64,000 nt of DNA from Anaeroglomus sp964630775 (lineage in GTDB: Bacteria; Planctomycetota; Phycisphaerae; Sedimentisphaerales; Anaerohalosphaeraceae): the NCBI GenBank assembly GCA_964630775.1, contig CAZVYY010000005.1:1-64000 (forward strand), in the 5' to 3' direction. Positions 52,544-61,159 of the stretch are shown one piece after another. A model generated the notes under the pieces. It was not told the DNA's origin. It saw nothing but the letters and a program-made list of their open reading frames with translations, and did no database searches. Within the stretch, counting starts at the first letter, position 1; each line of letters starts with the position of its first letter. The translations under genes were made by a program, and so were the position numbers.

Positions 52544-53521
52544 ATGTCTAAAAAAGCGCGCCATCTGATAAAAAGTATTTACACGGCTGACCCCCGGGCC
52601 CATGTGTACAACGGAAAAATTTATATTTTCCCCTCGCACGATATCGAATCCGGAATTCCCGAGGATGATACAGGAAGTCACTTTGATATGCGCGATTATC
52701 ACGTGTATTCGATGGAGGATCCCGAAGGGGACGTGATCGACCATGGTGTCGCACTCGATATCAGCGATGTGCCCTGGGCCCGTCGTCAGATGTGGTCCAA
52801 CGATGTGGCCTGCAAGAACGGCAGATATTACATGTATTTTCCCGCAAAAGATCAAAATGATATTTTCCGAATCGGCGTTGCCGTCAGTGACAAGCCCGAA
52901 GGCCCGTACAAGGCCATGCCCGAGCCGATGAAAGGCAGTTTCAGTATAGACCCATCGACCTATCAGGACAATGATGGTACGCACTATATCTATTTTGGCG
53001 GGATTTGGGGCGGCCAGTTGCAGCGGTACAAAACAGGCAAGTATGAACACAACGATAACCTGCGAAAACCGGGTGAACCTGCGATCTGTGCCAAAGTCGC
53101 CCGATTATCCGGCGATATGCTCGAATTCGCAGAGCAGCCGCGTGATGTTGTGATTCTCGATGCCTATGGGAAACCGCTGAAAACACAGGACGAGAACCGT
53201 CGGTTTTTCGAAGCGCCATGGATGCACAAATACAACGGGAAATATTATTTCTCGTATTCGACGGGCAATACGCATCTGCTTTGTTATGCCGTGGGGGATA
53301 ACCCGTACGGGCCATTTACCTATCAGGGAGTTATCATGACCCCGGTGGTTGGATGGACAACGCACCATTCCATTCTCGAATTCAAAGGCAAATGGTACCT
53401 GTTCCATCATGACAGTAAAGTATCGGGCGGAAAAACCTGGCTGCGCAGCATGAAAGTAATCGAACTGAACTATCGTAACGACGGATCGATTGAAACCATC
53501 GATGGAAATGCAGACGAATAA
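52544..53521 (+). CDS. GH43-type glycosidase without signal peptide
   Basis: GH43 family protein, 325 residues, with the five-bladed propeller pattern. Catalytic set: Asp16 in YTADPRAHVY (base), Asp136 in FSIDPSTY (pKa modulator) and Glu223 in FFEAPWMHKY (acid). Likely activities are beta-xylosidase, alpha-L-arabinofuranosidase or galactosidase; the family is too broad to choose. There is no signal peptide, which sets it apart from the other cluster enzymes and suggests that it acts inside the cell on imported oligosaccharides. I chose ATG 52544, preceded by CAGGAG 10 nt upstream, over a TTG-type start nine codons earlier. A GGGCC-GTAT-GGCCC hairpin lies right after the stop (53522-53535). 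Confidence 0.85.
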   Translation: MSKKARHLIKSIYTADPRAHVYNGKIYIFPSHDIESGIPEDDTGSHFDMRDYHVYSMEDPEGDVIDHGVALDISDVPWARRQMWSNDVACKNGRYYMYFPAKDQNDIFRIGVAVSDKPEGPYKAMPEPMKGSFSIDPSTYQDNDGTHYIYFGGIWGGQLQRYKTGKYEHNDNLRKPGEPAICAKVARLSGDMLEFAEQPRDVVILDAYGKPLKTQDENRRFFEAPWMHKYNGKYYFSYSTGNTHLLCYAVGDNPYGPFTYQGVIMTPVVGWTTHHSILEFKGKWYLFHHDSKVSGGKTWLRSMKVIELNYRNDGSIETIDGNADE

Positions 53522-53591
53522 GGGCCGTATGGCCCCGGATGAAGCCGTGCCGGTGTTTATCCGCAATAAGAGATGATTAAGGAGAATTTAA

Positions 53592-55613
53592 ATGGTCACA
53601 AGACGATATCTTGGAATACTGACGTGTTTTCTTGCTTTCTCTTTCCTGGGAGGCGAAAATTGCCTTGCTCAGTCGGATTCCCAGGTGATTCCGGAGGATT
53701 TCAAACCGGCCTCGACCAATCAGCCGGGACGCTTGTATCCCCAGGTCAACTCCGAAGGCCGCGTACGCGCACAAATCACGGCTCCGGATGCCAAACAAGT
53801 GTTTCTGGATATCGGGGGCAAAAAATATCCTCTGACGAAAAATCAGGACGGCGCCTGGGTGGGGCAATCCGATCCCCAGGACGAAGGATTCCATTACTAT
53901 CAGATCATTGTTAACGGTGCCCAGGTTCCGGATCCGGGCAGCATGTACTTCTACGGTGCCGGCCGATGGGGCAGCGGCATTGAAATTCCGGCCAGAGATC
54001 AGGATTTCTACGCACTGAAGAATGTCCCCCACGGACAGCTGTGTGAACATCTGTATTTTTCGAAAATTACGAATGCATGGCGTCGTTGTTTTGTCTATTT
54101 GCCGCCGGATTATTACAAAGACGGCTCGATGCGATATCCGGTTCTGTACCTCCAGCACGGCAGTTTTGAAGATGAGACGGGCTGGGGCGCTCAAGGCAAG
54201 GCGAATCTGATTCTCGACAACCTCATTGCTGAAAAGAAAGCCGTCCCGATGATCATTGTCATGGACAATGGGTATGCATCCGCGCCGGGTTCCAATGACA
54301 GCGGCGGAAACAGAGTCGCCCGCGGCACCTCGGCCTTTGAGGACGTGATGATCAGGGAGATTATCCCGATGATCGATGGCCATTATCGTACGCTGGCGGA
54401 CCGCGAGCACCGGGCGATGGCCGGCCTCTCGATGGGCGCCAATCAGACTATTCGGATTACCATGAACAACCTCGATACGTTCTCCCATATCGGCGGTTTC
54501 AGCGGGACATCCAATTATCCGGACACAGCGCCCCTCGATCCGGAAACATTTATGAGCGGAAAATTCAAAGACGGCCAGGCACTGAACAAACAAATCAAAC
54601 TCTTCTGGCTGGGGTTGGGAACCAAAGAGCCTGCTCCGTTCCCGGGTTCTGTTGGAGCGTTCAAGGCGATGCTGGACAAGGTCGGGATGAAATACGTGTA
54701 CTATGAATCGCCTGAGACGGCGCACGAATGGCTGACCTGGCGACGCAGCTTATACCAGTTTGCCCCGCTTCTGTTTGCAGACCTGAAGGCTCAATCCGCC
54801 GGCCCGGCTGAAACGGACGGATTGCGCATCTATAGTGCCGGACATAGCCTGCATTGGTATGTTCCGGATATCCTTGCGGAATTAGCTGCGGCTTCCGGCA
54901 TCAAAGGACATAAAACAGCGGGCGTGCAGAGCCTCGGTGTATCACGCACCCTCCAGCATTGGAACCATCAGAATGGCCGAAATCCAGCCAGGCAGGCATT
55001 GGAAGCGGGCGGGGTGGACCTGTTGACGCTGTCTCCGATTCAGTTCCCGGACGAGGGAATTGAAAACTTTGTCAAATTGGGCCTGGAACACAATCCCAAT
55101 ATGAAGTTTACTGTGCAGATTTCATGGGGCGGGCCTGACATCGACAATCAGGATTTTGACTTCTCTTTGCTCATGAGCCGGCCTGACAGGGAAAAAACGC
55201 CGGAACAGCTCAAGGCACTCAATCAGAAAAATGAGATTGCCGCCCAGGATCAAGCCGCAAAGATCAACGAACAGATTGGACGACAGGTCGTCTTGCTTGT
55301 TCCCACCTCGCAGGCCCTGACAGCCCTGCGTACCATGATTTACAACAAACAGATTCCGGGCCTGGACAAGCAGGCCGAATTATTTGCGGATAATATCGGA
55401 CACCCGACAGCGCCTCTGCAGGCACTGAATGCGTATTTGCACTTTGCCGTGATCTATGGCCGCAGCCCGGTTGGTTTGCCGATTCCCAGCGTCCTGAAAA
55501 ATGCCGGCAAGCCGCAGTGGAATAATGAGGCGTTCAATCGGGCTCTCGCGGAACTGGCCTGGACAACCGTGGTGAACTATCCCCCCAGTGGCGTAAAGGT
55601 GCCTGTACCATAA
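53592..55613 (+). CDS. CE1-type esterase with N-terminal E-set and C-terminal SGNH-like domain
   Basis: Secreted 673-residue protein. Signal peptide about 1-27 (LGILTCFLAFSFLGG). An E-set/CBM48-like domain at about 50-125 (RVRAQITAPDAKQVFLDIGG) precedes an esterase D/CE1 domain (about 140-395): YLPPDYYKDGSMRYPVLYLQH, nucleophile Ser280 in AGLSMGANQ, and a terminal His in SPETAHEWLTWRRSL. This layout is the one of feruloyl or acetyl-xylan esterases such as Fae1A-type proteins. The remainder (about 405-673) is a second domain starting IYSAGHSLHWYVPD and ending with ADNIGHPTAPLQALNAYLHFAVIYG, resembling SGNH blocks I and V; I am less sure of this. AAGGAG 7 nt before the ATG. Removal of ester groups would help the GH enzymes next to it. 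Confidence 0.8.
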   Translation: MVTRRYLGILTCFLAFSFLGGENCLAQSDSQVIPEDFKPASTNQPGRLYPQVNSEGRVRAQITAPDAKQVFLDIGGKKYPLTKNQDGAWVGQSDPQDEGFHYYQIIVNGAQVPDPGSMYFYGAGRWGSGIEIPARDQDFYALKNVPHGQLCEHLYFSKITNAWRRCFVYLPPDYYKDGSMRYPVLYLQHGSFEDETGWGAQGKANLILDNLIAEKKAVPMIIVMDNGYASAPGSNDSGGNRVARGTSAFEDVMIREIIPMIDGHYRTLADREHRAMAGLSMGANQTIRITMNNLDTFSHIGGFSGTSNYPDTAPLDPETFMSGKFKDGQALNKQIKLFWLGLGTKEPAPFPGSVGAFKAMLDKVGMKYVYYESPETAHEWLTWRRSLYQFAPLLFADLKAQSAGPAETDGLRIYSAGHSLHWYVPDILAELAAASGIKGHKTAGVQSLGVSRTLQHWNHQNGRNPARQALEAGGVDLLTLSPIQFPDEGIENFVKLGLEHNPNMKFTVQISWGGPDIDNQDFDFSLLMSRPDREKTPEQLKALNQKNEIAAQDQAAKINEQIGRQVVLLVPTSQALTALRTMIYNKQIPGLDKQAELFADNIGHPTAPLQALNAYLHFAVIYGRSPVGLPIPSVLKNAGKPQWNNEAFNRALAELAWTTVVNYPPSGVKVPVP

Positions 55614-55851
55614 TTCCGTTATCATCTCGGCAGGCAGGGCGTTTCCTGCACACTATTTCTCTGCGTGCCGGCCAAGTGAGCGGAAGAGGTGGTGGGTTGC
55701 AGATATTCTATATAGAAATTCCAGATTTTGATTGCGTTTGTTTTCCGGCATGTTAATATGTGCGGAGCTATCCAAAAGAGGTATTTGGGCAATTGACCGG
55801 AGGCGATTTGTTGCCTTCGGGTCATGTCGGAAAAAAAATGTTGGAGAAATC

Positions 55852-58800
55852 ATGGAAACGGTAAAATTTTGCGGTTTACAGATGCTAACGGTATGGATAT
55901 TGGTCATTTTCAGCGGCTTACAGGGGGCCACCAATTATGCCCCGCTGCAAAAACGGCCTTACAACGGCCCGTATGAAGGAGCCAATCTTAACCGGATTGC
56001 GTTCCCCATCGGCGGTATCGGTTCGGGGATGATTGCCCTCGAGGGCACCGGGGCGATCTCGCATGTCTCAGTCCGTCACCGGATGCAGTTTTTCAATGAG
56101 CCGTGCACGTTCGCGGCGGTGTGCATCCAGGGCGACAGCGGCAATCTCGCCAAGGTCCTGGAAGGCCCAGTGCCTGCCTGGAAAATCTTTGGTCAGGGAG
56201 GCTCGGGCAACGGCAGCGGTAATACCACCTACGGTCTCCCGCGTTTTGAAAAAGCCTCGTTTCTGGCCCGTTTCCCCTTTGGAATTATTGATCTGGCTGA
56301 CGGCGAAATGCCCGTCGATGTCCGGATTACCGGCTGGAATCCGTTCATCCCGGGCAATCCCGACGATTCATCCCTGCCCGTCGGGTCGCTCGAATATCAA
56401 TTCACCAACAAAACCGGCAAGCCCGTCAAGGCGGTGTTTTCGTTCAATACCGTCAATTTCATGTCCCTCGGCGGCGGCAATTCCATCAAGGCGACTAAAA
56501 ATGGCTTTATCCTCTGGCAGGATGGCTCGGCGGACAATCCCGAACATGAGGGCGGATTTGCGATTTATACCAGCGACGACAAGACCGTCGTGGACCATTG
56601 CTGGTTCAAGGGCGGCTGGTGGGATTCGCTGACGCTGGCCTGGGATAATATCGAGAAGGGGACCCTGATGGACAATCCCCCGGTGGACGGCTCGGCGCCC
56701 GGAGCGTCGCTGTTTGTCCCGCTGACGATTGGGCCTAACCAGTCACAGACGGTGCGGCTGATGATGACCTGGTATGTCCCCCAGACCCGCCTGCGTCATG
56801 GTCAGGATGCCAAAGAAAATCCCGGCCCGGCCTTTGGACGCAAGCCCTCGACCGGTACGGCGGATGGCCAGCAGGCCGTCAGCGGTTTTCTGGGGCAGGG
56901 ACTGGTCAATACCTTTGACCCGTTCGGCGATGGCCTGACGGGCAGGCTGACCTCGCCGGAATTCAAACTTAATCATAACTATATCCAGTTTCTGGTCGGT
57001 GGCGGCGGTCACGCCGGGCAGACCTGCATCAATCTGCTGATCGACGGCAAGGTCGTCCGAACCGCAGTCGGCAGGAATACCGAAAAGCTCGAATGGACCA
57101 CCTGGGATGTCGCCGAATTCAAAGGCAAACAGGCCAAAATTGAGATTGTCGATGAAAACACCGAAGGCTGGGGGCACATTCTCGTTGATCAGATAATCCT
57201 GTGTTCCAGGCCCTTTGAATCGGCCTCGCAAAGCATCAACAATGCCGACGCCGTTGTCCTGCATGATTTCGAATCGGAATCGTACAAAGACTGGATTGCC
57301 CAGGGGCCTCCGGCGATGGAAGATTGCCCCGAAGGAACCTGCGTGGAGGGAAGCTGCGGCAAACCGTCCCCATATTATTTCCCGTGGTATGCGTGCCATT
57401 TTGCATCCCTGCAGGACATCGTCGATTACTGGACCATCAACTACGACCGGCTTCGCAGCCAAAGCGTGCTGTTCCGAGATGCATTTTATGATACAACCCT
57501 GCCTGCCGAAGTGGTCGAGGCGGTCGCCGCGAATCTGACGATTCTCAAATCCCCCACCGTCCTGCGTCAGTCCGGCGGCAGGCTGTGGTGCTGGGAAGGC
57601 TGCTCGGATGGCAGCGGCTGCTGTCCCGGCTCCTGCACGCATGTCTGGAATTACGCCCAGGCAACGTGCCATTTATTCCCCTCGCTGGAGCGGTCGCTGC
57701 GCGAAACGGAATTTTTCCAGAGCCAGAACGCCGAAGGTCACCAGACCTTCCGCGCGGCGCTGCCGATTCGCCAGATCAAAAGCAGCTTCCATGCCGCCGC
57801 CGACGGTCAGCTCGGCGGAATTATGAAGGTCTATCGGGAATGGCGCATCTCAGGCGATACCTTCTGGATGAAAAAGCTCTGGCCGCAGGTCAAACAGAGC
57901 CTCGATTACTGCATCAGCACCTGGGACCCGCGCGGCAGGGGCATTCTCGAAGAGCCGCATCATAATACCTATGATATCGAGTACTGGGGGCCGGAAGGAC
58001 ATTGCGGCAGCTTCTATCTGGGAGCGCTGACGGCGGCCATTGAAATGGGCAAGACCCTCAACGAAGACACCAGCCGCTATCAGCAGCTACTGGCCGATGG
58101 CCGCAAGTTCATGGAAACCCAGCTCTACGACGGCGAATACTTCTATCAGAAAATCCAGACCGAAGGCCTGACCAACACCTATCAGCCGTTATCCTACGCC
58201 GGCAACGGCAAGGGCTATCAGCCCATGATCGAGGCACTTAATCAGCAGGGGCCGAAATATCAATACGGCAAGGGCTGTCTGTCGGATGGTGTTCTGGGCT
58301 TCTGGATGGCCCGTGTCTGCGGTCTCGATGGCGATATCGTTGACCCTGCCAAAGTCCGCAGCAATCTCAATGCGATTCACAAGTACAATTTCAAGCCGAC
58401 CCTGTTTGACCATGTCAACCCGCAGCGGCCCACCTATGCAATGGGTCACGAAGGCGGACTGCTGCTGTGTACCTGGCCCAAGGGCGGCAAACTGTCCATT
58501 CCGTTTGTCTATAGCAATGAGGTCTGGACCGGCATCGAATACCAGGCGGCTTCGCACCTGATGCTCGAGGGCATGGTTGACAAGGGCCTGGATATCGTGC
58601 GTGCCTGCCGTGATCGTTACGACGGGGCTATTCGCAATCCGTTCAATGAATACGAGTGCGGCCACTGGTACGGGCGGGCGCTGTCCAGTTATGGCCTGAT
58701 TCAGGGCCTGACCGGCGTGCGCTATGATGCGGTCACGCAGACGCTCTATATCGACTCGAAGGTCGGAAACAACTTCAAGAGTTTTCTATCGACGGCTACC

Positions 58801-58908
58801 GGTTTCGGTTCGGTCGGCCTCAAAGACGGCAAGCCCTTGATCGACATGAAAATGGGCCGGCTGGATGCCCGGCACATCGTGATTTCCGGGAAAGAATACA
58901 AACCATAA
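55852..58908 (+). CDS. GH116 glycoside hydrolase (beta-glucosidase/xylosidase type) with inserted beta domain
   Basis: Secreted GH116 enzyme, 1019 residues. Signal peptide about 1-26 (LQMLTVWILVIFSGLQG). The N-terminal beta-sandwich opens with LNRIAFPIGGIGSGMIALEG, a GH116 hallmark. A galactose-binding-like insertion lies at about 350-460 (LTSPEFKLNHNYIQFLVGGG). The (alpha/alpha)6 barrel carries predicted nucleophile Glu582 in LWCWEGC and acid/base Asp708 in HNTYDIEYWG. Known members cleave beta-glucosides, beta-xylosides or beta-GlcNAc; specificity is not fixed by sequence alone. I chose ATG 55852 because GGAG lies 6 nt upstream and the signal peptide then starts the protein; a frame 40 codons longer has no signal character at its start. 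A gap of 238 bp separates it from the esterase, so it may have its own promoter. Confidence 0.88.
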   Translation: METVKFCGLQMLTVWILVIFSGLQGATNYAPLQKRPYNGPYEGANLNRIAFPIGGIGSGMIALEGTGAISHVSVRHRMQFFNEPCTFAAVCIQGDSGNLAKVLEGPVPAWKIFGQGGSGNGSGNTTYGLPRFEKASFLARFPFGIIDLADGEMPVDVRITGWNPFIPGNPDDSSLPVGSLEYQFTNKTGKPVKAVFSFNTVNFMSLGGGNSIKATKNGFILWQDGSADNPEHEGGFAIYTSDDKTVVDHCWFKGGWWDSLTLAWDNIEKGTLMDNPPVDGSAPGASLFVPLTIGPNQSQTVRLMMTWYVPQTRLRHGQDAKENPGPAFGRKPSTGTADGQQAVSGFLGQGLVNTFDPFGDGLTGRLTSPEFKLNHNYIQFLVGGGGHAGQTCINLLIDGKVVRTAVGRNTEKLEWTTWDVAEFKGKQAKIEIVDENTEGWGHILVDQIILCSRPFESASQSINNADAVVLHDFESESYKDWIAQGPPAMEDCPEGTCVEGSCGKPSPYYFPWYACHFASLQDIVDYWTINYDRLRSQSVLFRDAFYDTTLPAEVVEAVAANLTILKSPTVLRQSGGRLWCWEGCSDGSGCCPGSCTHVWNYAQATCHLFPSLERSLRETEFFQSQNAEGHQTFRAALPIRQIKSSFHAAADGQLGGIMKVYREWRISGDTFWMKKLWPQVKQSLDYCISTWDPRGRGILEEPHHNTYDIEYWGPEGHCGSFYLGALTAAIEMGKTLNEDTSRYQQLLADGRKFMETQLYDGEYFYQKIQTEGLTNTYQPLSYAGNGKGYQPMIEALNQQGPKYQYGKGCLSDGVLGFWMARVCGLDGDIVDPAKVRSNLNAIHKYNFKPTLFDHVNPQRPTYAMGHEGGLLLCTWPKGGKLSIPFVYSNEVWTGIEYQAASHLMLEGMVDKGLDIVRACRDRYDGAIRNPFNEYECGHWYGRALSSYGLIQGLTGVRYDAVTQTLYIDSKVGNNFKSFLSTATGFGSVGLKDGKPLIDMKMGRLDARHIVISGKEYKP

Positions 58909-58953
58909 TTCGGGCAGAAAACCGGTTTTTGTGGCGGCCTGTTACCTGCCCAG

Positions 58954-59151
58954 CTACTCGATCGCTTTGAGCAGCGGGGCGATGGAGACCTTGACCATGC
59001 CGCCCGGATGCTTGTTCATCTCCTCAATCAGAAAGATGACCCCGCCGACCGAGAGGGCACAGACAGCCAGGGAGTTGCACAGCAGCATCCCTGCGACCAT
59101 TCCGGTAAGTACGCATAAAAATGAGATGATCCCCGGTTCTGCCGCACTCAT
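58954..59151 (-). CDS. Small two-helix membrane protein
   Basis: Unrecognised 65-residue protein. Two hydrophobic helices at about residues 7-29 (IISFLCVLTGMVAGML) and 26-43 (LAVCALSVGGVIFLI) are followed by a basic/amphipathic tail KHPGGMVKVS. AAAGGA 8 nt before the ATG supports it as a true gene. It lies downstream, on the same strand, of the GH-A-like gene and directly after repeat copy A3. Function unknown. Confidence 0.55.
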   Translation of the reverse strand: MSAAEPGIISFLCVLTGMVAGMLLCNSLAVCALSVGGVIFLIEEMNKHPGGMVKVSIAPLLKAIE

Positions 59152-59171
59152 GTTTCAATTCCTTTAATTTA

Positions 59172-59346
59172 AATCGATGCTGATCCTGCTTGAAATTTTC
59201 CGGTGCTGTGCGGCTCAGGAGCTTTTAGTCGCCAGCGTCCAGCAACAGCTTTGTCATCGCGGCTATGTAGGGTAACTTAACCCAGTGAATACACGCGGCA
59301 TAAAAGCGGCCCGCGGCCGTCGCGGAATAATCATACCCCTTGGGTA
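59172..59346 (-). repeat. Dispersed intergenic repeat, composite copy A3
   Basis: About 175 bp on the minus strand. It starts TGTACCCAAGGGGTATGATT then ATTCCGCGA, matching the start of B copies, and ends with ATTTCAAGCAGGATCAGCAT, matching the end of copy A2. The middle differs. It starts about 28 bp after the stop codon of the GH-A-like gene, in the same orientation. Confidence 0.7.
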
Positions 59347-59374
59347 CACGATGTCCTCGGAAGCAAAAAAACCT

Positions 59375-60946
59375 TTATTTTTCATTCGGCACAGCGACAT
59401 CCTGTCCCCAGCGTTTAGCCCACTCAAAGACCGACCGGTATTTGGGTGTCGGAACGCTGTCATCATATTCAATCAGCCCCCAGCTCCCCCATTTACTCCA
59501 GGTGCCCACCGAAGAAAAATGACAGAGCAAGTCGCCCCCGGCGTCCTGCCAGGCCTGGTAATACCGGTCATAAAGCAGCCCCATCCGCAGATGAGCGTTG
59601 GCCTGATGAAGCAGCGCAGTCAGTGTGTCATTGTTCTCTCCGCCGCCGACACCCACCAGATGCTGACCTGCCTCATAAGCGATAAGCTTGAGTTCGTACT
59701 CGTCGGCGATGGCTTTATTTTTTTTGATCCATTGGGTGCATTCAGGCAATGCGTGAGTCTCAAGATGAGTCAGAACTTTTTCCACATCCCATGTCGCAAC
59801 AACCGCGGCATTAGGATCACTGCTCGGCGAGATGTTGAAGCTGATATACGGCGCAATCGCCAGTGCGTCGGCATGTACAAAGGCCTCCTGAAACGTAACG
59901 ACCTGCCGGGAGACATAATCATTGGCCGCCCACCCGGGAAGTACGCGGACTAATCGCTGTGTGCCGCCAAAGACCTCCTGCCAGATTTTGAAAATCTCCA
60001 CCGACCGATACGCGGTATAGTGCCATGCCGCCTCCCACGGCCGGTCCGGATGACCGAAGCCCTTTGCCAGACCCTGCTGCTGGGCATAGCGGTGCTGGGC
60101 AAAGATGCCGTTCCAGACCTCATTGGAATATTCCACATAAATCGTCAATTCGGGATTGAGCCGCTGCCTGACTAATCTGGCAAAATTCCGCACATACTCA
60201 TCATCGGCCTTGTGCGGCATGCAGAACCACGGATCAGCCCCGAGCCGATTGGCCAGGTCAATCAGGTAGTCCAGGGCAACCCCTTTTTCGGAAAACGTCG
60301 CATCCTCCGGAACAGGGCGATCCGACCACCGGACAATCTCCGAGTTATTCGTGTGCATAAAATCCATAAACCGCACACAGGCCATCCCTTTCCATCGCTT
60401 CAGCAGGGACGGATGCCACGGATTATCCGCATAGTCTTTTTCAAATCCGGGCATAATTACGCGGATATTTCGGATATAGTCCGTCGGATCAATTTCTTTC
60501 AGCCGCAGCCAGATTGCCCCGCGTGCCGGCTCGACTTTAAGTGTCAGCCGCCCCGGCCTCTGGTCGATGATTTGTCCGGCACCCCAGGCCTCTATCAGCC
60601 CCTGTCCCTCATACAGTACCGTATAATTTCCGCCGGGGTAATGGCCGCCCTCAATCGTATTCAGCGGCGTTTCCACCCAGCAGTTCGGCTCCAGCCGCTT
60701 GACCCAGCCGTGCTCATCCAGTTCCAGCCCCGGCCCCTTGCCCCACGGCTGCTCCAGTTTCTGGCTAATCCACGGCCGCGACATTCGAAACACATCCACA
60801 AACGGCAGTTCCGTATTCCAGTCCGCCGGCCCGGCCAGATTAATGCCCATTCGGGCAGACGAGCCGGCCTGGCCCGTGGATGTTGTGAATGATAACAGCA
60901 GGCACAAGCTGACGACAGACGCATGATGATAAGGTAATGCAGACAC
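59375..60946 (-). CDS. Clan GH-A-like secreted glycoside hydrolase, family unassigned
   Basis: Exported 523-residue protein with a signal peptide (about 10-27). The N-terminal domain (about 30-165) contains GINLAGPADWNTELPFVDVF and beta strands such as LTLKVEP. A TIM barrel is likely from about 170. Two acidic residues fit clan GH-A catalysis: Glu276 in YVEYSNEVWNG (acid/base; the Asn-Glu pair is the clan hallmark) and Glu425 in LIAYEAGQH (nucleophile). I cannot assign a CAZy family; GH5-, GH39- or GH51-like are options. The start is GTG at 60944-60946, supported by CAGGAG 8 nt upstream. It stands alone, divergent from the DUF1549 gene. Probable role is cleavage of a plant or algal glycan. 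Confidence 0.7.
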   Translation of the reverse strand: MSALPYHHASVVSLCLLLSFTTSTGQAGSSARMGINLAGPADWNTELPFVDVFRMSRPWISQKLEQPWGKGPGLELDEHGWVKRLEPNCWVETPLNTIEGGHYPGGNYTVLYEGQGLIEAWGAGQIIDQRPGRLTLKVEPARGAIWLRLKEIDPTDYIRNIRVIMPGFEKDYADNPWHPSLLKRWKGMACVRFMDFMHTNNSEIVRWSDRPVPEDATFSEKGVALDYLIDLANRLGADPWFCMPHKADDEYVRNFARLVRQRLNPELTIYVEYSNEVWNGIFAQHRYAQQQGLAKGFGHPDRPWEAAWHYTAYRSVEIFKIWQEVFGGTQRLVRVLPGWAANDYVSRQVVTFQEAFVHADALAIAPYISFNISPSSDPNAAVVATWDVEKVLTHLETHALPECTQWIKKNKAIADEYELKLIAYEAGQHLVGVGGGENNDTLTALLHQANAHLRMGLLYDRYYQAWQDAGGDLLCHFSSVGTWSKWGSWGLIEYDDSVPTPKYRSVFEWAKRWGQDVAVPNEK

Positions 60947-61159
60947 GGCTCAAACTCCTGTAATAAAGTTGTTTGACCAAATGACAATGCAGTTCATATA
61001 AATATATATGTTATGTCCTGTATTTCAACGGATAATTTTATTTAAAAAGCGGATTTTTTCGATTTTCTTTGTCATTTCTCTTCTGGACAAACGTTTATAG
61101 ACAATAGCAAAACAACGAGGTGAAGATAATATAAATTCTGCTGATAAGTGGACAAGAGT

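Noticed and set aside
58920..58931. Palindrome AAAACCGGTTTT after the GH116 gene as an intrinsic terminator
   Set aside because: The palindrome has no loop and only a short T-run; it is too weak to call.
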